Assembly: GCA_001302245.1 (NCBI GenBank)
Contig: LGYU01000009.1
Location: 62,001-126,000 of the forward strand
DNA from: Chitinophagaceae bacterium PMP191F
Lineage (GTDB): Bacteria > Bacteroidota > Bacteroidia > Chitinophagales > Chitinophagaceae
Length of the DNA stretch: 64,000 nucleotides
Reading direction: 5' to 3'
Made by a program: the position numbers and the translations under genes. This document shows, piece by piece, positions 18,501-27,639 of the stretch; position 1 is the stretch's first letter; each line of letters begins with the position of its first letter. The notes under the pieces are model-generated. The model ran no database searches. It saw only the letters and a program-made list of their open reading frames with translations, and was not told the DNA's origin.

Positions 18501-18624
18501 TGGTTAACACAGGACGTTTAATGCGGGGAGAAGTTGGAAGTTTGATAAGCTGATAAGGGACCTGCCTGTAGAGAATCCGGGGGTTATTGTCTCATCAGCG
18601 ATATCATTCAACAATATTGAACAG

Positions 18625-19191
18625 CTACAAACCCATGCCCGATTCCTGTTTCCCGCTTTCCATCAACTCACACAACGCTGCGATCAGCCTTTGTACTGAA
18701 GTAAGTGTATCAGCGTCTGTGATCTCACCATTGCTATTCACTTTGGTTTTGATGAAAGAGATTAGTAGCTGGGTGTCTTCTGTCATGCGGGCTTCAATTA
18801 CTTTCAGCGTGGCCAGCAGAGAGGCATGCGCCAGGTTGCCCATTGAGGATGCAGTGATCGCTGCTACCGGTTTGTTGGAAAACTCACAGGAAGATACCGT
18901 CCAGTCAATAGCATTTTTAAGCGTACCTGGTAATCCCATTGCATATTCGGGAGTGCAGATCAATATGGCATCTGCCTCCTGTAATTGTTTTCTGAAAGCC
19001 ATAATAACAGCAGGCGGTTGTTCATGATCGTCATCAGGATTAAAAGGTGGTATATTCATTAATCCATCAAATACAGTGATCCTCATCCGATCTGCGGCCA
19101 GAGCGCCAATGGCATTGATCAAATGAAGATTGGAAGATGCTTTGCGCGTGCTGCCTGAAATAGCCAATACTTTTTTTACCGACGACTGCAT
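18625..19191 (-). CDS. NADPH-dependent FMN reductase family protein
   Basis: This 188-residue flavodoxin-like protein has the FMN phosphate-binding SGSTRKASSN loop near residues 11-20 and the CTPEYAMGLPGTLKNAIDW block near residues 79-97, both hallmarks of NADPH-dependent FMN/azo/quinone reductases (ChrR/ArsH/SsuE-like). It should reduce quinones or other electrophiles with FMN and NAD(P)H. It is divergent from another flavodoxin-fold reductase, and a TAAGTTTG box lies just upstream of it. Confidence 0.87.
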   Translation of the reverse strand: MQSSVKKVLAISGSTRKASSNLHLINAIGALAADRMRITVFDGLMNIPPFNPDDDHEQPPAVIMAFRKQLQEADAILICTPEYAMGLPGTLKNAIDWTVSSCEFSNKPVAAITASSMGNLAHASLLATLKVIEARMTEDTQLLISFIKTKVNSNGEITDADTLTSVQRLIAALCELMESGKQESGMGL

Positions 19192-19209
19192 AATCGTTGT
19201 TTACTGCAA

Positions 19210-19217
19210 CAAACTTA
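19210..19217 (-). promoter_or_regulatory. TAnnTTTG -7 box of the FMN reductase gene
   Basis: On the reverse strand TAAGTTTG matches the -7 consensus, 18 bases before the ATG at 19191. Confidence 0.5.
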
Positions 19218-19310
19218 ATATTTTGTCATCTTCTGCCCGGGCATTTCTTTACAATTGTTAACGTATGCGGAAATACAGTTATGGAGCTTTGTATGGTAAA
19301 AACAAGCAAC

Positions 19311-19922
19311 ATGAAAGTCGTTGTCGTTTTCAACCATCCATACCAGGGCAGTTATTGCAATGCTATTCTACAGGCTGTTCTGGCCGGTTTGCAAAAGGGG
19401 CATCATGAAGCAGACCTGATACACCTGGACAATGACAACTTCGATCCCGTAATGCGTGCAAAAGACCTGGAGGCTTTTGTACAGGCCAGGTACGATGCTG
19501 TAAATGCATGCGAAAAGCTGGATAACCAGGTGCTGGAATACCGGCAGCGTATTCAGCAGGCCGATCATTTAGTATTTATTTTCCCTATCTGGTGGGAACT
19601 GATGCCGGCGCTTACAAAAGGTTTTATTGATAAAGTGATATTTCCCGGTATTGCTTATGATTATAACAAAAGGGGATTGATGAAAAAACGTTTTGTCAAT
19701 CTGAAAGGTATAACACTCATCACAACTATGAACTCGGCATCACTGGTGTATCGTCTTGTGTTCGGGAATGCAATTAAGAAAGCAATGTTTGCCGGTACAT
19801 TCTGGAAACTGGGGTATGGCAACAGGAAGTGGATCAGCCTGAATATGGTGAAGTTTGTATCACCTGCCAAACGTGCAAAGTGGTTGTACAAAATGGAAAA
19901 ACATTTTGCAAAACTGTTGTAG
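19311..19922 (+). CDS. NAD(P)H-dependent oxidoreductase (flavodoxin-fold quinone reductase)
   Basis: This protein of about 203 residues starts with KVVVVFNHPYQGSYCNAIL, the FMN-binding edge of the MdaB/KefF/NQO family, and has FIFPIWWELMPALTKGFID near residue 85, typical of these enzymes. It should carry out two-electron reduction of quinones. In-frame ATGs upstream (for example 19293 and 19197) add residues that do not fit the family, so I start at 19311. It diverges from the FMN reductase and ends before a terminator shared with YegP. Confidence 0.85.
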   Translation: MKVVVVFNHPYQGSYCNAILQAVLAGLQKGHHEADLIHLDNDNFDPVMRAKDLEAFVQARYDAVNACEKLDNQVLEYRQRIQQADHLVFIFPIWWELMPALTKGFIDKVIFPGIAYDYNKRGLMKKRFVNLKGITLITTMNSASLVYRLVFGNAIKKAMFAGTFWKLGYGNRKWISLNMVKFVSPAKRAKWLYKMEKHFAKLL

Positions 19923-19995
19923 CGAAGAAAAGAGGATGTATCAAACGTAAAATGAAGGTCCTGAGAGTTGCATAAACAAAAAGGGATCCGGATAA

Positions 19996-20034
19996 GAAGA
20001 GGCTGCTCATTGCTTTGAGCCAGCCTCTTTTGAG
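19996..20034 (+). terminator. Intrinsic terminator between converging genes
   Basis: AGAGGCTG-CTCA / TGAG-CAGCCTCT stem with a short bulge, followed by TTTT, between the reductase and YegP genes. Confidence 0.75.
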
Positions 20035-20036
20035 AT

Positions 20037-20381
20037 TTATGCGGATTGTTTGGTTGTCAGATCGTCAACCACAGCATCGGGTGCATTCTTCTTTACAGAG
20101 GCAATACCGGTTTCCATTCCCGAAGTGGCTTCATACATTTCGCTTTTTCCAATCACCTGTCCATTGGTTGCTTTCAGGTTAAAGTAATGTTTGTTGTTGG
20201 TTGATTTTTTACGTTCGTATCTTTCATCGTGTTGTGAGTTGGTACGAACAGAATCAATACCATTTTCACAGCCCGCTTTCGAAGAATATCCTTCACTGGT
20301 AAGAATAACTTCTCCGTTACCTGCTTTCAGGTTAAACATGTACTCTCCGTTGGTCTGTTTTTTAATAACAAACTTGCCCAT
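20037..20381 (-). CDS. YegP family protein (two DUF1508 repeats)
   Basis: This 114-residue protein is made of two tandem DUF1508 units, residues about 1-50 (FVIKKQTNGEYMFNLKAGNG) and 51-100 (KSTNNKHYFNLKATNGQVIG), each ending in an ENGIDSV or ETGIASV helix. The family is widespread, small and cytoplasmic, with no established biochemical role; expression is often associated with stress. It is monocistronic and shares a terminator with the converging gene. Confidence 0.92.
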   Translation of the reverse strand: MGKFVIKKQTNGEYMFNLKAGNGEVILTSEGYSSKAGCENGIDSVRTNSQHDERYERKKSTNNKHYFNLKATNGQVIGKSEMYEATSGMETGIASVKKNAPDAVVDDLTTKQSA

Positions 20382-20687
20382 GGTGTAATGATTTAATGGT
20401 TTAAAAGATCAATTTCGTTTAGTAGGTGGCGGTGTCCTCACCGACGGGATGGGAAACCTGAACTAACCGACATTGTTTTAACTAATGATGAATAAATACC
20501 TTTTTAAAAGATAGGTCAATTTTAGATATGTCTTGCAATGTGTTTAACGCCTGCACGATATTTTATCCCTTCCTCCTTAAACTTTCGCTGTAGGACCCTT
20601 ATCGTTAATATTTTATTAATTTACACTAAGGGGGGTATTGTTCCTGTTATGTGTTCTGTAGGTTTAACTATCATCAACATGCGCATC

Positions 20688-21678
20688 ATGAAAAATTGTT
20701 TTACACTGTTGTTCGGAATCGTTATCAGCGGAAGCATTGCAGCACAGGGCGACCTTACAGTTGTTAATAACGGGCTCACCAAAAATGTATCTGCAGGAGC
20801 CGGCAATGAGCTACAGACATGGAATATTTATCAGCGTATGCAAACGCATCATGTAAACGGGGTCAGTATTGCCGTTATTGATAAAGGAAACATAGCTGCG
20901 CTGAAAACATACGGTGTAAAAGATGGCAGCAATCCTTCGGATTCTGTAACCACACAAACGCTTTTTCAGTTAGGGTGTATCGGTAAAATACTGATGGCCA
21001 TGGCCGCTTTGCACCTGGTGCGCGAAAATAAAATAGGGCTGGACCAGGATGTTAATGAAAAATTAACCAGTTGGAAGGTGCCGGATAATGAGTTCACTAC
21101 TTCCAAAAAAGTTACGTTGCGTACACTATTGTCACATTCAGCAGGATTTACTGATGACTACGGTTTTGAAGGCTATCTGCCACATGCCGATCTGCCTTCC
21201 ACTACACAGATACTGAATGGTGTAAAACCTGCCAATAATAAAAAGAAACTGGTACCACGAACAGTGCCCGGTACTGTAGAGAAATATTCAGGTGGCGGTT
21301 ATATCATCATTCAGCAATTGATTGAAGATATTACGCATCAGGCGTTCAGTGTGTATGTAGACAGTCTTATTTTCCGCAGATTACAGATGGTCAATACCTC
21401 TTTTGATTATTACCCTGATGAAAGTGGTAAATCAATAGCGCTAAGAGGCTAAGAATACACAGTTTACCATACAGACCAGTGCTGATCCTGGTCTTACATT
21501 CAAAAGTGCTTCGCAATCTTTCAAATTATTGCCGTTGGGTGATGGGCAGTTTACCATTGCCGGTTCGGAAGACAAATTCAGATTGGTATTTGAAACCAAT
21601 GCTGCTGCATCAGTCACCGGCTTCGGGATCATGCAAAATGGCAGTGTGGTGGATGCTGTGTTTGCGAAGGTGTTGTGA
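20688..21678 (+). pseudogene. Serine hydrolase (beta-lactamase class C-like), deleted and active site altered
   Basis: From ATG at 20688 a signal peptide (KNCFTLLFGIVISGSIAA) leads into a class C beta-lactamase/esterase-like domain with LLSHSAGFTDDYGFEGY and EKYSGGGYIIIQQLI, which matches the YxN-type motif. The position of the SxxK nucleophile reads FQLGCIGKILMAMAALHLV, with Cys in place of Ser. The frame stops at 21452 soon after FDYYPDESGKSIALRG. One frame over, from 21454 to 21678, the C-terminal beta-sandwich module follows (TFKSASQSFKLLPLGDGQFT to FGIMQNG). A deletion with loss of frame has removed the middle, leaving a non-functional gene. Confidence 0.75.
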
Positions 21679-21689
21679 GGAGCAGGGGT

Positions 21690-21990
21690 AATTTGAAAAT
21701 GTGCTGATTTGAAAATTTGAAAATGAAGGAACTGCCGAATGGTTTGATGGTTGTGGAGGCCTGAAAGGCACAAGTGTTCAGGTACAAGGAGTAAATTGTT
21801 GAAAAGCTGATAAGGACCCGCGGCTGACAGCTAATCCCTTTTCTCGGGTTCCTTTGTGCCTAACTGTCTTTGTGGCCCATTGCGCCTTTGCTAAACTTAG
21901 CTGTTGTTGCGTGAAATAGGCGCGGGTAAATGCAGCAACAAATACCGCCGATCAACGATTCTCTATTCACCATGCACTACTCACCACGCA
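21690..21990 (+). repeat. Intergenic mosaic repeat (longest copy)
   Basis: Immediately after the decayed hydrolase come AATTTGAAAATGTGC, GATTTGAAAATTTGAAAATG, CGAATGGTTTGATGGTTG, GGCACAAGTGTTCAGG, TTGTTGAAAAGCTGATAAGG and, near 21960, TATTCACCATGCACTACTCA. These words occur in the same order in the 48249-48511 copy. The rest of the interval to 22224 has no gene. Confidence 0.65.
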
Positions 21991-22224
21991 TGATTTAGAA
22001 ACCTTCAACAGTTTTCAATGTCTTCATGACAGCATCCGCAACAATTGTCAGATGTTTGCTGTCAAAACAGGTAGCAGTGGCAATGTGGTGTTCCTCAGTA
22101 TATAACACAATTGATTTCCGGAATGATTTTTAGGGGAACAATGACCGGCTATTTAAAACATCCTGAAGCGGAAACAAATGCTTAAATTCCGGTACGGAAG
22201 CATTTTTACTCATTTATTCACGGT

Positions 22225-22809
22225 ATGGCAAAAGTATTGATCCAGTTTGCGCATCCTGCACTCTCCAAATCGAAAGTGCACAAAGTGCTGATGTCGTATT
22301 GCAAAAACCTGGAAAATGTAACATTCAACGACCTGTACGAGTTGTACCCGGATATGTACATTGATATTGACCGGGAACAGGAATTGCTTTTACAACATGA
22401 TATCGTGGTGTTTCAGCATCCGTTCTACTGGTACAGCGCACCTGCCATTATTAAGCAATGGTGCGACCTGGTGCTGGAGCACAACTGGGCCTATGGTACC
22501 AAAGGCACAGCGCTGAACGGTAAAAAAATGCTGAATGTGATTTCGTGCGGTGCCGGTAAAGATGCTTATTCATCTGCAGGGCATAACCGTTACCCGGTAC
22601 GTCAGTTCCTGTTGCCGTTTGATCAGACTGCGAACCTGTGTAAAATGGAATACTGGCCACCCTTTGTGGTACATGGCACGCATCGCATCCACCAGGATGT
22701 AATAGTGCAGCATGGTGAGCAATACAGGTATCTTTTACAAGCCCTGGCGAACGATGATATCAGCAGCGATCAGTTGCGCCAGGTAGAGTATCTGAATGAA
22801 TTGGCATAA
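22225..22809 (+). CDS. kefF: KefF-type NAD(P)H oxidoreductase, ancillary subunit of the antiporter
   Basis: This 194-residue flavodoxin-fold protein matches KefF/YheR: QFAHPALSKSKVHKVL at the N-terminus, VVFQHPFYWYSAPAIIKQW near residue 58, and LNVISCGAGKDAYSSAGHNR near residue 100. In the known system KefF binds and activates the KefC potassium efflux transporter in response to glutathione adducts and has quinone reductase activity. The antiporter gene follows 79 bases downstream on the same strand, which supports the pairing. Confidence 0.85.
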   Translation: MAKVLIQFAHPALSKSKVHKVLMSYCKNLENVTFNDLYELYPDMYIDIDREQELLLQHDIVVFQHPFYWYSAPAIIKQWCDLVLEHNWAYGTKGTALNGKKMLNVISCGAGKDAYSSAGHNRYPVRQFLLPFDQTANLCKMEYWPPFVVHGTHRIHQDVIVQHGEQYRYLLQALANDDISSDQLRQVEYLNELA

Positions 22810-22888
22810 GGGGAGGCGTGAAAGATGAAATGTCAAACGTCAATTATAGCAGGTAACCTGCAACTTATAACTTATAACATGCATTCAC

Positions 22889-24772
22889 ATGCAACAAACA
22901 TTCTTTTTCCAGGCGTTGGTATACCTGGCCGCGGCAGTAGTGATGGTGCCCATTGCTAAAAAACTGGGATTGGGTTCTGTGTTGGGATACCTCATTGCAG
23001 GGATCATTATAGGACCTGTGTGTTTTAAATTCATTGGCAGTGAAGGGCAGGACATACTACACTTTGCAGAATTTGGTGTGGTAATGATGCTGTTTGTGAT
23101 AGGACTGGAACTGGAACCATCACGCCTGCTTCGCATGCGGCGTTCTATACTGGGAATGGGCTCATTACAGCTTTTCATTACTGCAACCATAGTAGCGGCA
23201 ATCGCTATGGCTGTGGGTGTTGAATGGAAACAGTCGCTTGTACTGGGAATGATCCTTTCCCTCTCCTCTACTGCTATTGTGTTACAATCACTCAACGAAA
23301 AAGGATTGATGAAAACACCCGCAGGGCAAAATGCCTTTGCCGTGTTGTTGTTCCAGGATATTGCGGTGATCCCTATGCTGGCATTGTTCCCGTTGTTAGA
23401 AGGCAGCGGAGGTAATACACAGGTGGTAAGCAGCCATGCAACCGCCACATTGGTAAGCGGGTTGCCGGGATGGGCGCAGACACTGATCGTACTGGCATCG
23501 GTAGGAGGTATTGTTGTTACCGGGCGATACCTGGTGCGTCCGCTGTTTCGCCTGATAGCGCGCACGGGTATGCGTGAAATGTTTACTGCAACAGCATTGT
23601 TACTGGTAGTGGGTATTGCTGTGCTGATGACCGGTGTAGGATTAAGTCCTGCGTTGGGTACCTTCCTGGCGGGTGTGGTATTGGCCAACAGTGAATACCG
23701 GCATGAACTGGAAAGCGATATAGATCCTTTTAAGGGTTTGTTGCTGGGACTGTTCTTTATTGCCGTGGGAGCATCTATTGACTTCCATCTTATTATGTCA
23801 AAACCATTGGTAATACTGGGCCTGGTAGTAGGTATTATGCTGGTAAAAATGACTGTGCTGGCTGTATTGGGACGTTTCTTCAGATTGCGTAATGACCAGA
23901 ATTCCATATTCAGTTTCAGTCTCAGCCAGGTAGGAGAGTTTGCGTTTGTATTATTCAGCTTTACCAGTCAGTCAAATATATTGTCAAAAGAGATCACCGA
24001 TGTAATGGTGGCGGTGGTGGCTATCAGTATGGCACTGACGCCGCTGGTCATGTTGCTGAATGAAAAGCTGGTGATGCCGCGTCTCTGTGTACGGGAAATA
24101 GAAGCAGATCGTGAAAGTGATGTACAGGATGATGATAGCCCGGTGATCATTGCCGGACAGGGAAGTTTTGGATTGGTAGTAAGTCGTTTTTTGCGTGCAC
24201 ATAACATTGAAGCAACTGTATTGGACCTGGATAGTGATAACGTGGATTGGTTGCGGCGCATGGGTTTTAAAGTGTATTATGGCGATGCCAGCCGGCACGA
24301 TATATTAGAGATTGCAGGTGCTGCTAAAGCAAAGCTGATCATTATTGCTATTGGCAATGAAGAAAAGCGATTGGAAATGATCGAAACCATTAAGAAGCAT
24401 TTTCCCAACCTGCGGATGCTGGTGCGGGCCACCAATCGTTTTGATGCATACAACCTGATGAATGCAGGTATGATGCACATTTATCGCCAGACCTTCGATA
24501 CCAGTCTGCGTGTAGGAATAGACGCATTGCGTATGCTGGGCTTCCGCGGGCATGAGGTAACACGCAGTGCCAAAACATTCTTTATGCACGACGAACGTAC
24601 GCTGAAGCACCTGGCAGCTATCCGCAATGAAGAAGAATACCTCAGTGTAGCCCGGGAAAACATCCAGGAACTGGAACGTATTCTGCAAGCTGATCTTGCT
24701 TCCCGCGGTTTGTATGTAGATGAGGGATGGGATGAAGAAAGCCAGATAGCAGCGGCGAAGGAAAGAGTATAA
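22889..24772 (+). CDS. kefC: KefC-type monovalent cation:proton antiporter (CPA2)
   Basis: This 627-residue protein has about 12 transmembrane segments over residues 5-385 (Na/H exchanger domain, including ILHFAEFGVVMMLFVIGLEL near 53 and the VLFQDIAVIPMLAL block near 150), followed by a TrkA-N/RCK domain from about residue 410 (PVIIAGQGSFGLVVSRFLR) that binds nucleotide and glutathione-type ligands, and an acidic C-terminal tail. It exports potassium to acidify the cytoplasm during electrophile stress. It has its KefF partner directly upstream, so the pair is a complete KefFC-type unit. Confidence 0.92.
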   Translation: MQQTFFFQALVYLAAAVVMVPIAKKLGLGSVLGYLIAGIIIGPVCFKFIGSEGQDILHFAEFGVVMMLFVIGLELEPSRLLRMRRSILGMGSLQLFITATIVAAIAMAVGVEWKQSLVLGMILSLSSTAIVLQSLNEKGLMKTPAGQNAFAVLLFQDIAVIPMLALFPLLEGSGGNTQVVSSHATATLVSGLPGWAQTLIVLASVGGIVVTGRYLVRPLFRLIARTGMREMFTATALLLVVGIAVLMTGVGLSPALGTFLAGVVLANSEYRHELESDIDPFKGLLLGLFFIAVGASIDFHLIMSKPLVILGLVVGIMLVKMTVLAVLGRFFRLRNDQNSIFSFSLSQVGEFAFVLFSFTSQSNILSKEITDVMVAVVAISMALTPLVMLLNEKLVMPRLCVREIEADRESDVQDDDSPVIIAGQGSFGLVVSRFLRAHNIEATVLDLDSDNVDWLRRMGFKVYYGDASRHDILEIAGAAKAKLIIIAIGNEEKRLEMIETIKKHFPNLRMLVRATNRFDAYNLMNAGMMHIYRQTFDTSLRVGIDALRMLGFRGHEVTRSAKTFFMHDERTLKHLAAIRNEEEYLSVARENIQELERILQADLASRGLYVDEGWDEESQIAAAKERV

Positions 24773-24962
24773 AGACATTGTCGGTTTTATAATGGAGGGA
24801 TTGATAGATTGTTGGACACCTCCTCATCATAGGAGGGGAATTGTATGTAAACCCGGATGCAGTAGCTCAGCGCGCTTCCGGAGCTTTCACTCAGCATTAC
24901 TACGTTGTAATTTATAATTGTTGCAGCTTGTTCCAAATGACCGGCTTGCTTATTATCAGGAC

Positions 24963-25532
24963 TCATCCGGAATGCTCAATGATGGTTATCATGTTCGCGG
25001 CAGAAGTAATCTTATATTTTTTGCGGTACTTTTTTCTTTGCGCTTTGGTATTGTTTTGAACTATAGCGGCAATAAATAATAGTGCTATAGAAGCGTAGCG
25101 GAAATATATTTTGTGAGGCCGTGCCGGAGGAAGCTTTACAGATACCCTGCAGGTCTGTCCTGACACAGGGTGCTGTTCCGCTTTAAAACCTGCTGATGCC
25201 AGGTATTGCCACAATGCTGTTTCAATAGCTTCAGCGGATTGTTCCTGTTCTTTCAACAACTGAAATCCTAGTCCGGTCATTTTACGGTACAGGCTATGTA
25301 GCTTCCAGCCAGGCGGCAATTGCCGGTATACATGTGCCGCAATCTTTGATGCACATCCTAATTTCATTGCATATTGCATGGTAAGCCGGAAAGCTGCTTT
25401 AGTTTTTACCCGTTTGCCTGAAAGTGTGCTTTTGGTGCGACAGCAATATTTTCCCCGCCAGTAATAAAAAACCAGGTTACCATAGGTACCTGTAAAAATG
25501 ATGTTGTTGGTATTGTAAGAAATAAGTGCCAT
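24963..25532 (-). CDS. Conserved hypothetical protein (189 aa)
   Basis: This basic protein of 189 residues contains GTYGNLVFYYWRGKYCCRTK near residues 15-34, a pattern seen in a family of Bacteroidota proteins of unknown role in which a short GxxGNxVFY-type motif is followed by a lysine-rich, helical section (here KTKAAFRLTMQYAMKLG). A hydrophobic stretch, YASIALLFIAAIVQ, near residue 150 may be a buried helix or a membrane segment. No catalytic motif is visible. Function unknown; expressed alone. Confidence 0.6.
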   Translation of the reverse strand: MALISYNTNNIIFTGTYGNLVFYYWRGKYCCRTKSTLSGKRVKTKAAFRLTMQYAMKLGCASKIAAHVYRQLPPGWKLHSLYRKMTGLGFQLLKEQEQSAEAIETALWQYLASAGFKAEQHPVSGQTCRVSVKLPPARPHKIYFRYASIALLFIAAIVQNNTKAQRKKYRKKYKITSAANMITIIEHSG

Positions 25533-25639
25533 AAGAGGGGATATATTGCAGGTTTTAGCTTTTAGCGAAATACAGGTTGTGTCTTAGCGTATTCTACAAC
25601 AAGCAGCCCCGCAAAACAATCTTTGCGTGTATCTTTCTT

Positions 25640-25728
25640 TCGGACCTCCCGGCTTCCGGACTTTTTCCCAGCCATCAGACAATCAACCTGTCAGCCCATC
25701 ATGCCATTTCAAATTTTCAAATTATTTC
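25640..25728 (-). repeat. Intergenic mosaic repeat, inverse orientation
   Basis: TTCCGGACTTTTTCCCA, GCCATCAGACAATCAA and ATTTCAAATTTTCAAATTAT are the reverse complement of the order seen at 21690 and 48249. The first two words are nearly identical to those at 43081-43112. The whole 25533-25974 interval has no gene. Confidence 0.65.
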
Positions 25729-25974
25729 CCCGCTCTTCCAAATAACAGTGCCATATATGCCAACAAAGCCGATAATGCCGTTTATGCCGCTTTTGCCTTG
25801 AACATGGTACTTGCATCCTGTGTCTTTTTCCCTGCCTTCCGGCATCTTTCCTGCATATTAAAGCGTATAGAATAGGGGTTTGAACCTTGTGGCAGTAATA
25901 AAAGGGTAGAAGGTGAGTGGGAGATGATACGGAGCAATCTGCCTGTAGTACGCCGCTTTTACGGGGGAAGATTT

Positions 25975-26415
25975 TTACTTCATACTAATTTTAGAAATAG
26001 TTTTGCCGGTGCAGGTAGTTGATTTGTCCATATCATCAATGGCAAATTCAATAGCATGTTTTATCAATGCTTTTACTTTTGGATTCCGGTAATCCGAAGG
26101 TGTTTGCACATCAATATGCCGCATCAGCTTACCGGTTCCTGTCAATAGCCGGTGTGGATCTTTCAGCAAGGTACCCTTGTTAAAACCCAGATTCAGATGA
26201 TTGGTGTAGATAGGTAGTACACAATATGCATCAGCTATCTTATCTGAAATGGAAAATACAGCGGTAAGAGCATGGGTGTGATACAGCAGTTCGTTGCTGT
26301 CGGGATACAATTCCAGTATGTATTGGCGCAGATCAGTAAACAGGTCAATGACCTCTTTGGTTTTAAGATCAAGAAGAGCCCGGAAATCCGGATGTATAGG
26401 TCTTAACGGTTTCAT
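25975..26415 (-). CDS. DUF1801 domain protein
   Basis: This 146-residue protein has the DUF1801 (YdhG-like) layout: RPIHPDFRALLDLKTKEVIDL near the start, LYPDSNELLYHTHALTAVFS near residue 36, a central YCVLPIYTNHLNLGFNKGTLL strand-rich part, and a C-terminal helix with KVKALIKHAIEFAI. The fold is related to the iron-sulfur and frataxin-like scaffold, but the role is unknown. It is divergent from the SUFU-domain gene. Confidence 0.85.
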   Translation of the reverse strand: MKPLRPIHPDFRALLDLKTKEVIDLFTDLRQYILELYPDSNELLYHTHALTAVFSISDKIADAYCVLPIYTNHLNLGFNKGTLLKDPHRLLTGTGKLMRHIDVQTPSDYRNPKVKALIKHAIEFAIDDMDKSTTCTGKTISKISMK

Positions 26416-26542
26416 ACTGTATTGTTGTTGCTGTCAGATGCAGGATTTACAGTGTGATGAATATACAAAAAAATAATAGCAAGTGCCGTTGTCCGGGGGA
26501 TTAAATACAGTATTTTAGTAATAACATCCGGCAGGTATTTTT

Positions 26543-27142
26543 ATGAAATTCCGGGGATGTAAAACGGCAGATATGGACGACAACCGGTCAGCAGCAGCGC
26601 GTTACCTGGCGCACCTGGACAATGTATTCCAGCAGGAACCATTGTTTTATAAAGAAGAAAGCCTCATAGAAGGACTTCCGGGTGTCAGTACTATTGTGTA
26701 TACCAATATTCCTGAAAAGGGCTGTGTCACTGCTTTTACGTACGGTCTTTCATTAGTAAAGCATCCCGACTGGAAACTGGGACGCCCTGAGCTTTGCATT
26801 TCGGTGGAATCTGCCAATATCAGTTGGGCGCGTATTGCAGGCTATCTCGCCAATCAGCTACGCGGAGATTGCCCGTTCAGCTATGGACAAACGATCAACT
26901 TTGGTAACAGGATAAGCGATGATTCTGAAATGGATGCTTTCTTCATTTTTGCGCCCAGCACGTTAGACAGGCAGGATTATCTGAACATTGACGTAGGTGC
27001 TGAATATACCATCAATATCGCCGGACTATATCCTATGTATTCAGATGAACTGGAAGTATACCGGCAGATAGGCCTGGAAGCATTCTGGTATCATCCGGAT
27101 TTTGATAACTATAGTGTAACAAGGAACAGGATAGCGCTTTGA
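26543..27142 (+). CDS. Suppressor of fused (SUFU) domain protein
   Basis: This 199-residue protein matches the bacterial SUFU-like domain: ARYLAHLDNVFQQEP near residue 18, VYTNIPEKGCVTAFTYGLS near 50, RPELCISVESANISWA near 80, and LYPMYSDELEVYRQIGLEAF near 165. Bacterial SUFU proteins are cytoplasmic; some act as immunity proteins in polymorphic toxin loci, others stand alone as here. No toxin gene is adjacent. The ATG at 26573 is an alternative start giving a protein ten residues shorter. Confidence 0.85.
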   Translation: MKFRGCKTADMDDNRSAAARYLAHLDNVFQQEPLFYKEESLIEGLPGVSTIVYTNIPEKGCVTAFTYGLSLVKHPDWKLGRPELCISVESANISWARIAGYLANQLRGDCPFSYGQTINFGNRISDDSEMDAFFIFAPSTLDRQDYLNIDVGAEYTINIAGLYPMYSDELEVYRQIGLEAFWYHPDFDNYSVTRNRIAL

Positions 27143-27195
27143 AGAAAGAAAGTTTATAATACTGATTGCATTGTATACCCGTAAAATATAACAAC

Positions 27196-27615
27196 ATGCG
27201 TTTAGCTGTATTTATCGTTCTGTTGATTGCTGTATCTGGTTGCGCAGGTTCAAAAAAGGCAGGGTCAGCAACTGCGGTATTAAATGGTACATGGGTACCT
27301 GTGCAACAGGAAATGGGTGGCAGGGCATTACCTGCTTCCTTTTATCAGAGCCAGCAAATGATCATCAGTGATAGCAACTATACGGTAACAGCAGAAAGTG
27401 TAGATAGAGGAGTGGTTTCTGTACACGATAATAAAATAGATATTTATGGCAGGGACGGAGTAAATAAGGGAAAGCATTTTACCGCCATTTATAAATATGA
27501 GCATGAACAACTTACCATCTGCTATGATCTTTCCGGTAAAGATTACCCGCAGGCTTTTGACACAAAAGGTAAACCCCTGTATTTTCTTTCTGTATTCATG
27601 AAAGTGAAGAAATAG
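27196..27615 (+). CDS. Lipoprotein with TIGR03067-like domain
   Basis: This 139-residue protein has a lipoprotein signal (RLAVFIVLLIAVSGCAGS, with Cys at about 17 as the lipidated residue). The mature part, LNGTWVPVQQEMGGRALP to LYFLSVFMKVKK, has the shape of a TIGR03067/lipocalin-like small beta-barrel (WVPVQ near the start, ITEx-type strand, LTICYDLSGKDYPQAF near the end). Role unknown. I start at 27196, where the signal peptide begins; an ATG at 27166 adds ten residues that do not fit it. Confidence 0.72.
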   Translation: MRLAVFIVLLIAVSGCAGSKKAGSATAVLNGTWVPVQQEMGGRALPASFYQSQQMIISDSNYTVTAESVDRGVVSVHDNKIDIYGRDGVNKGKHFTAIYKYEHEQLTICYDLSGKDYPQAFDTKGKPLYFLSVFMKVKK

Positions 27616-27639
27616 AATTCCAGTAGAAAATACATGTAG

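Noticed and set aside
22885-23907. 340-codon reverse frame opposite the KefC-type antiporter
   Set aside because: Antisense to a clear gene; Ser/Thr/Asn-rich composition is typical of shadow frames.
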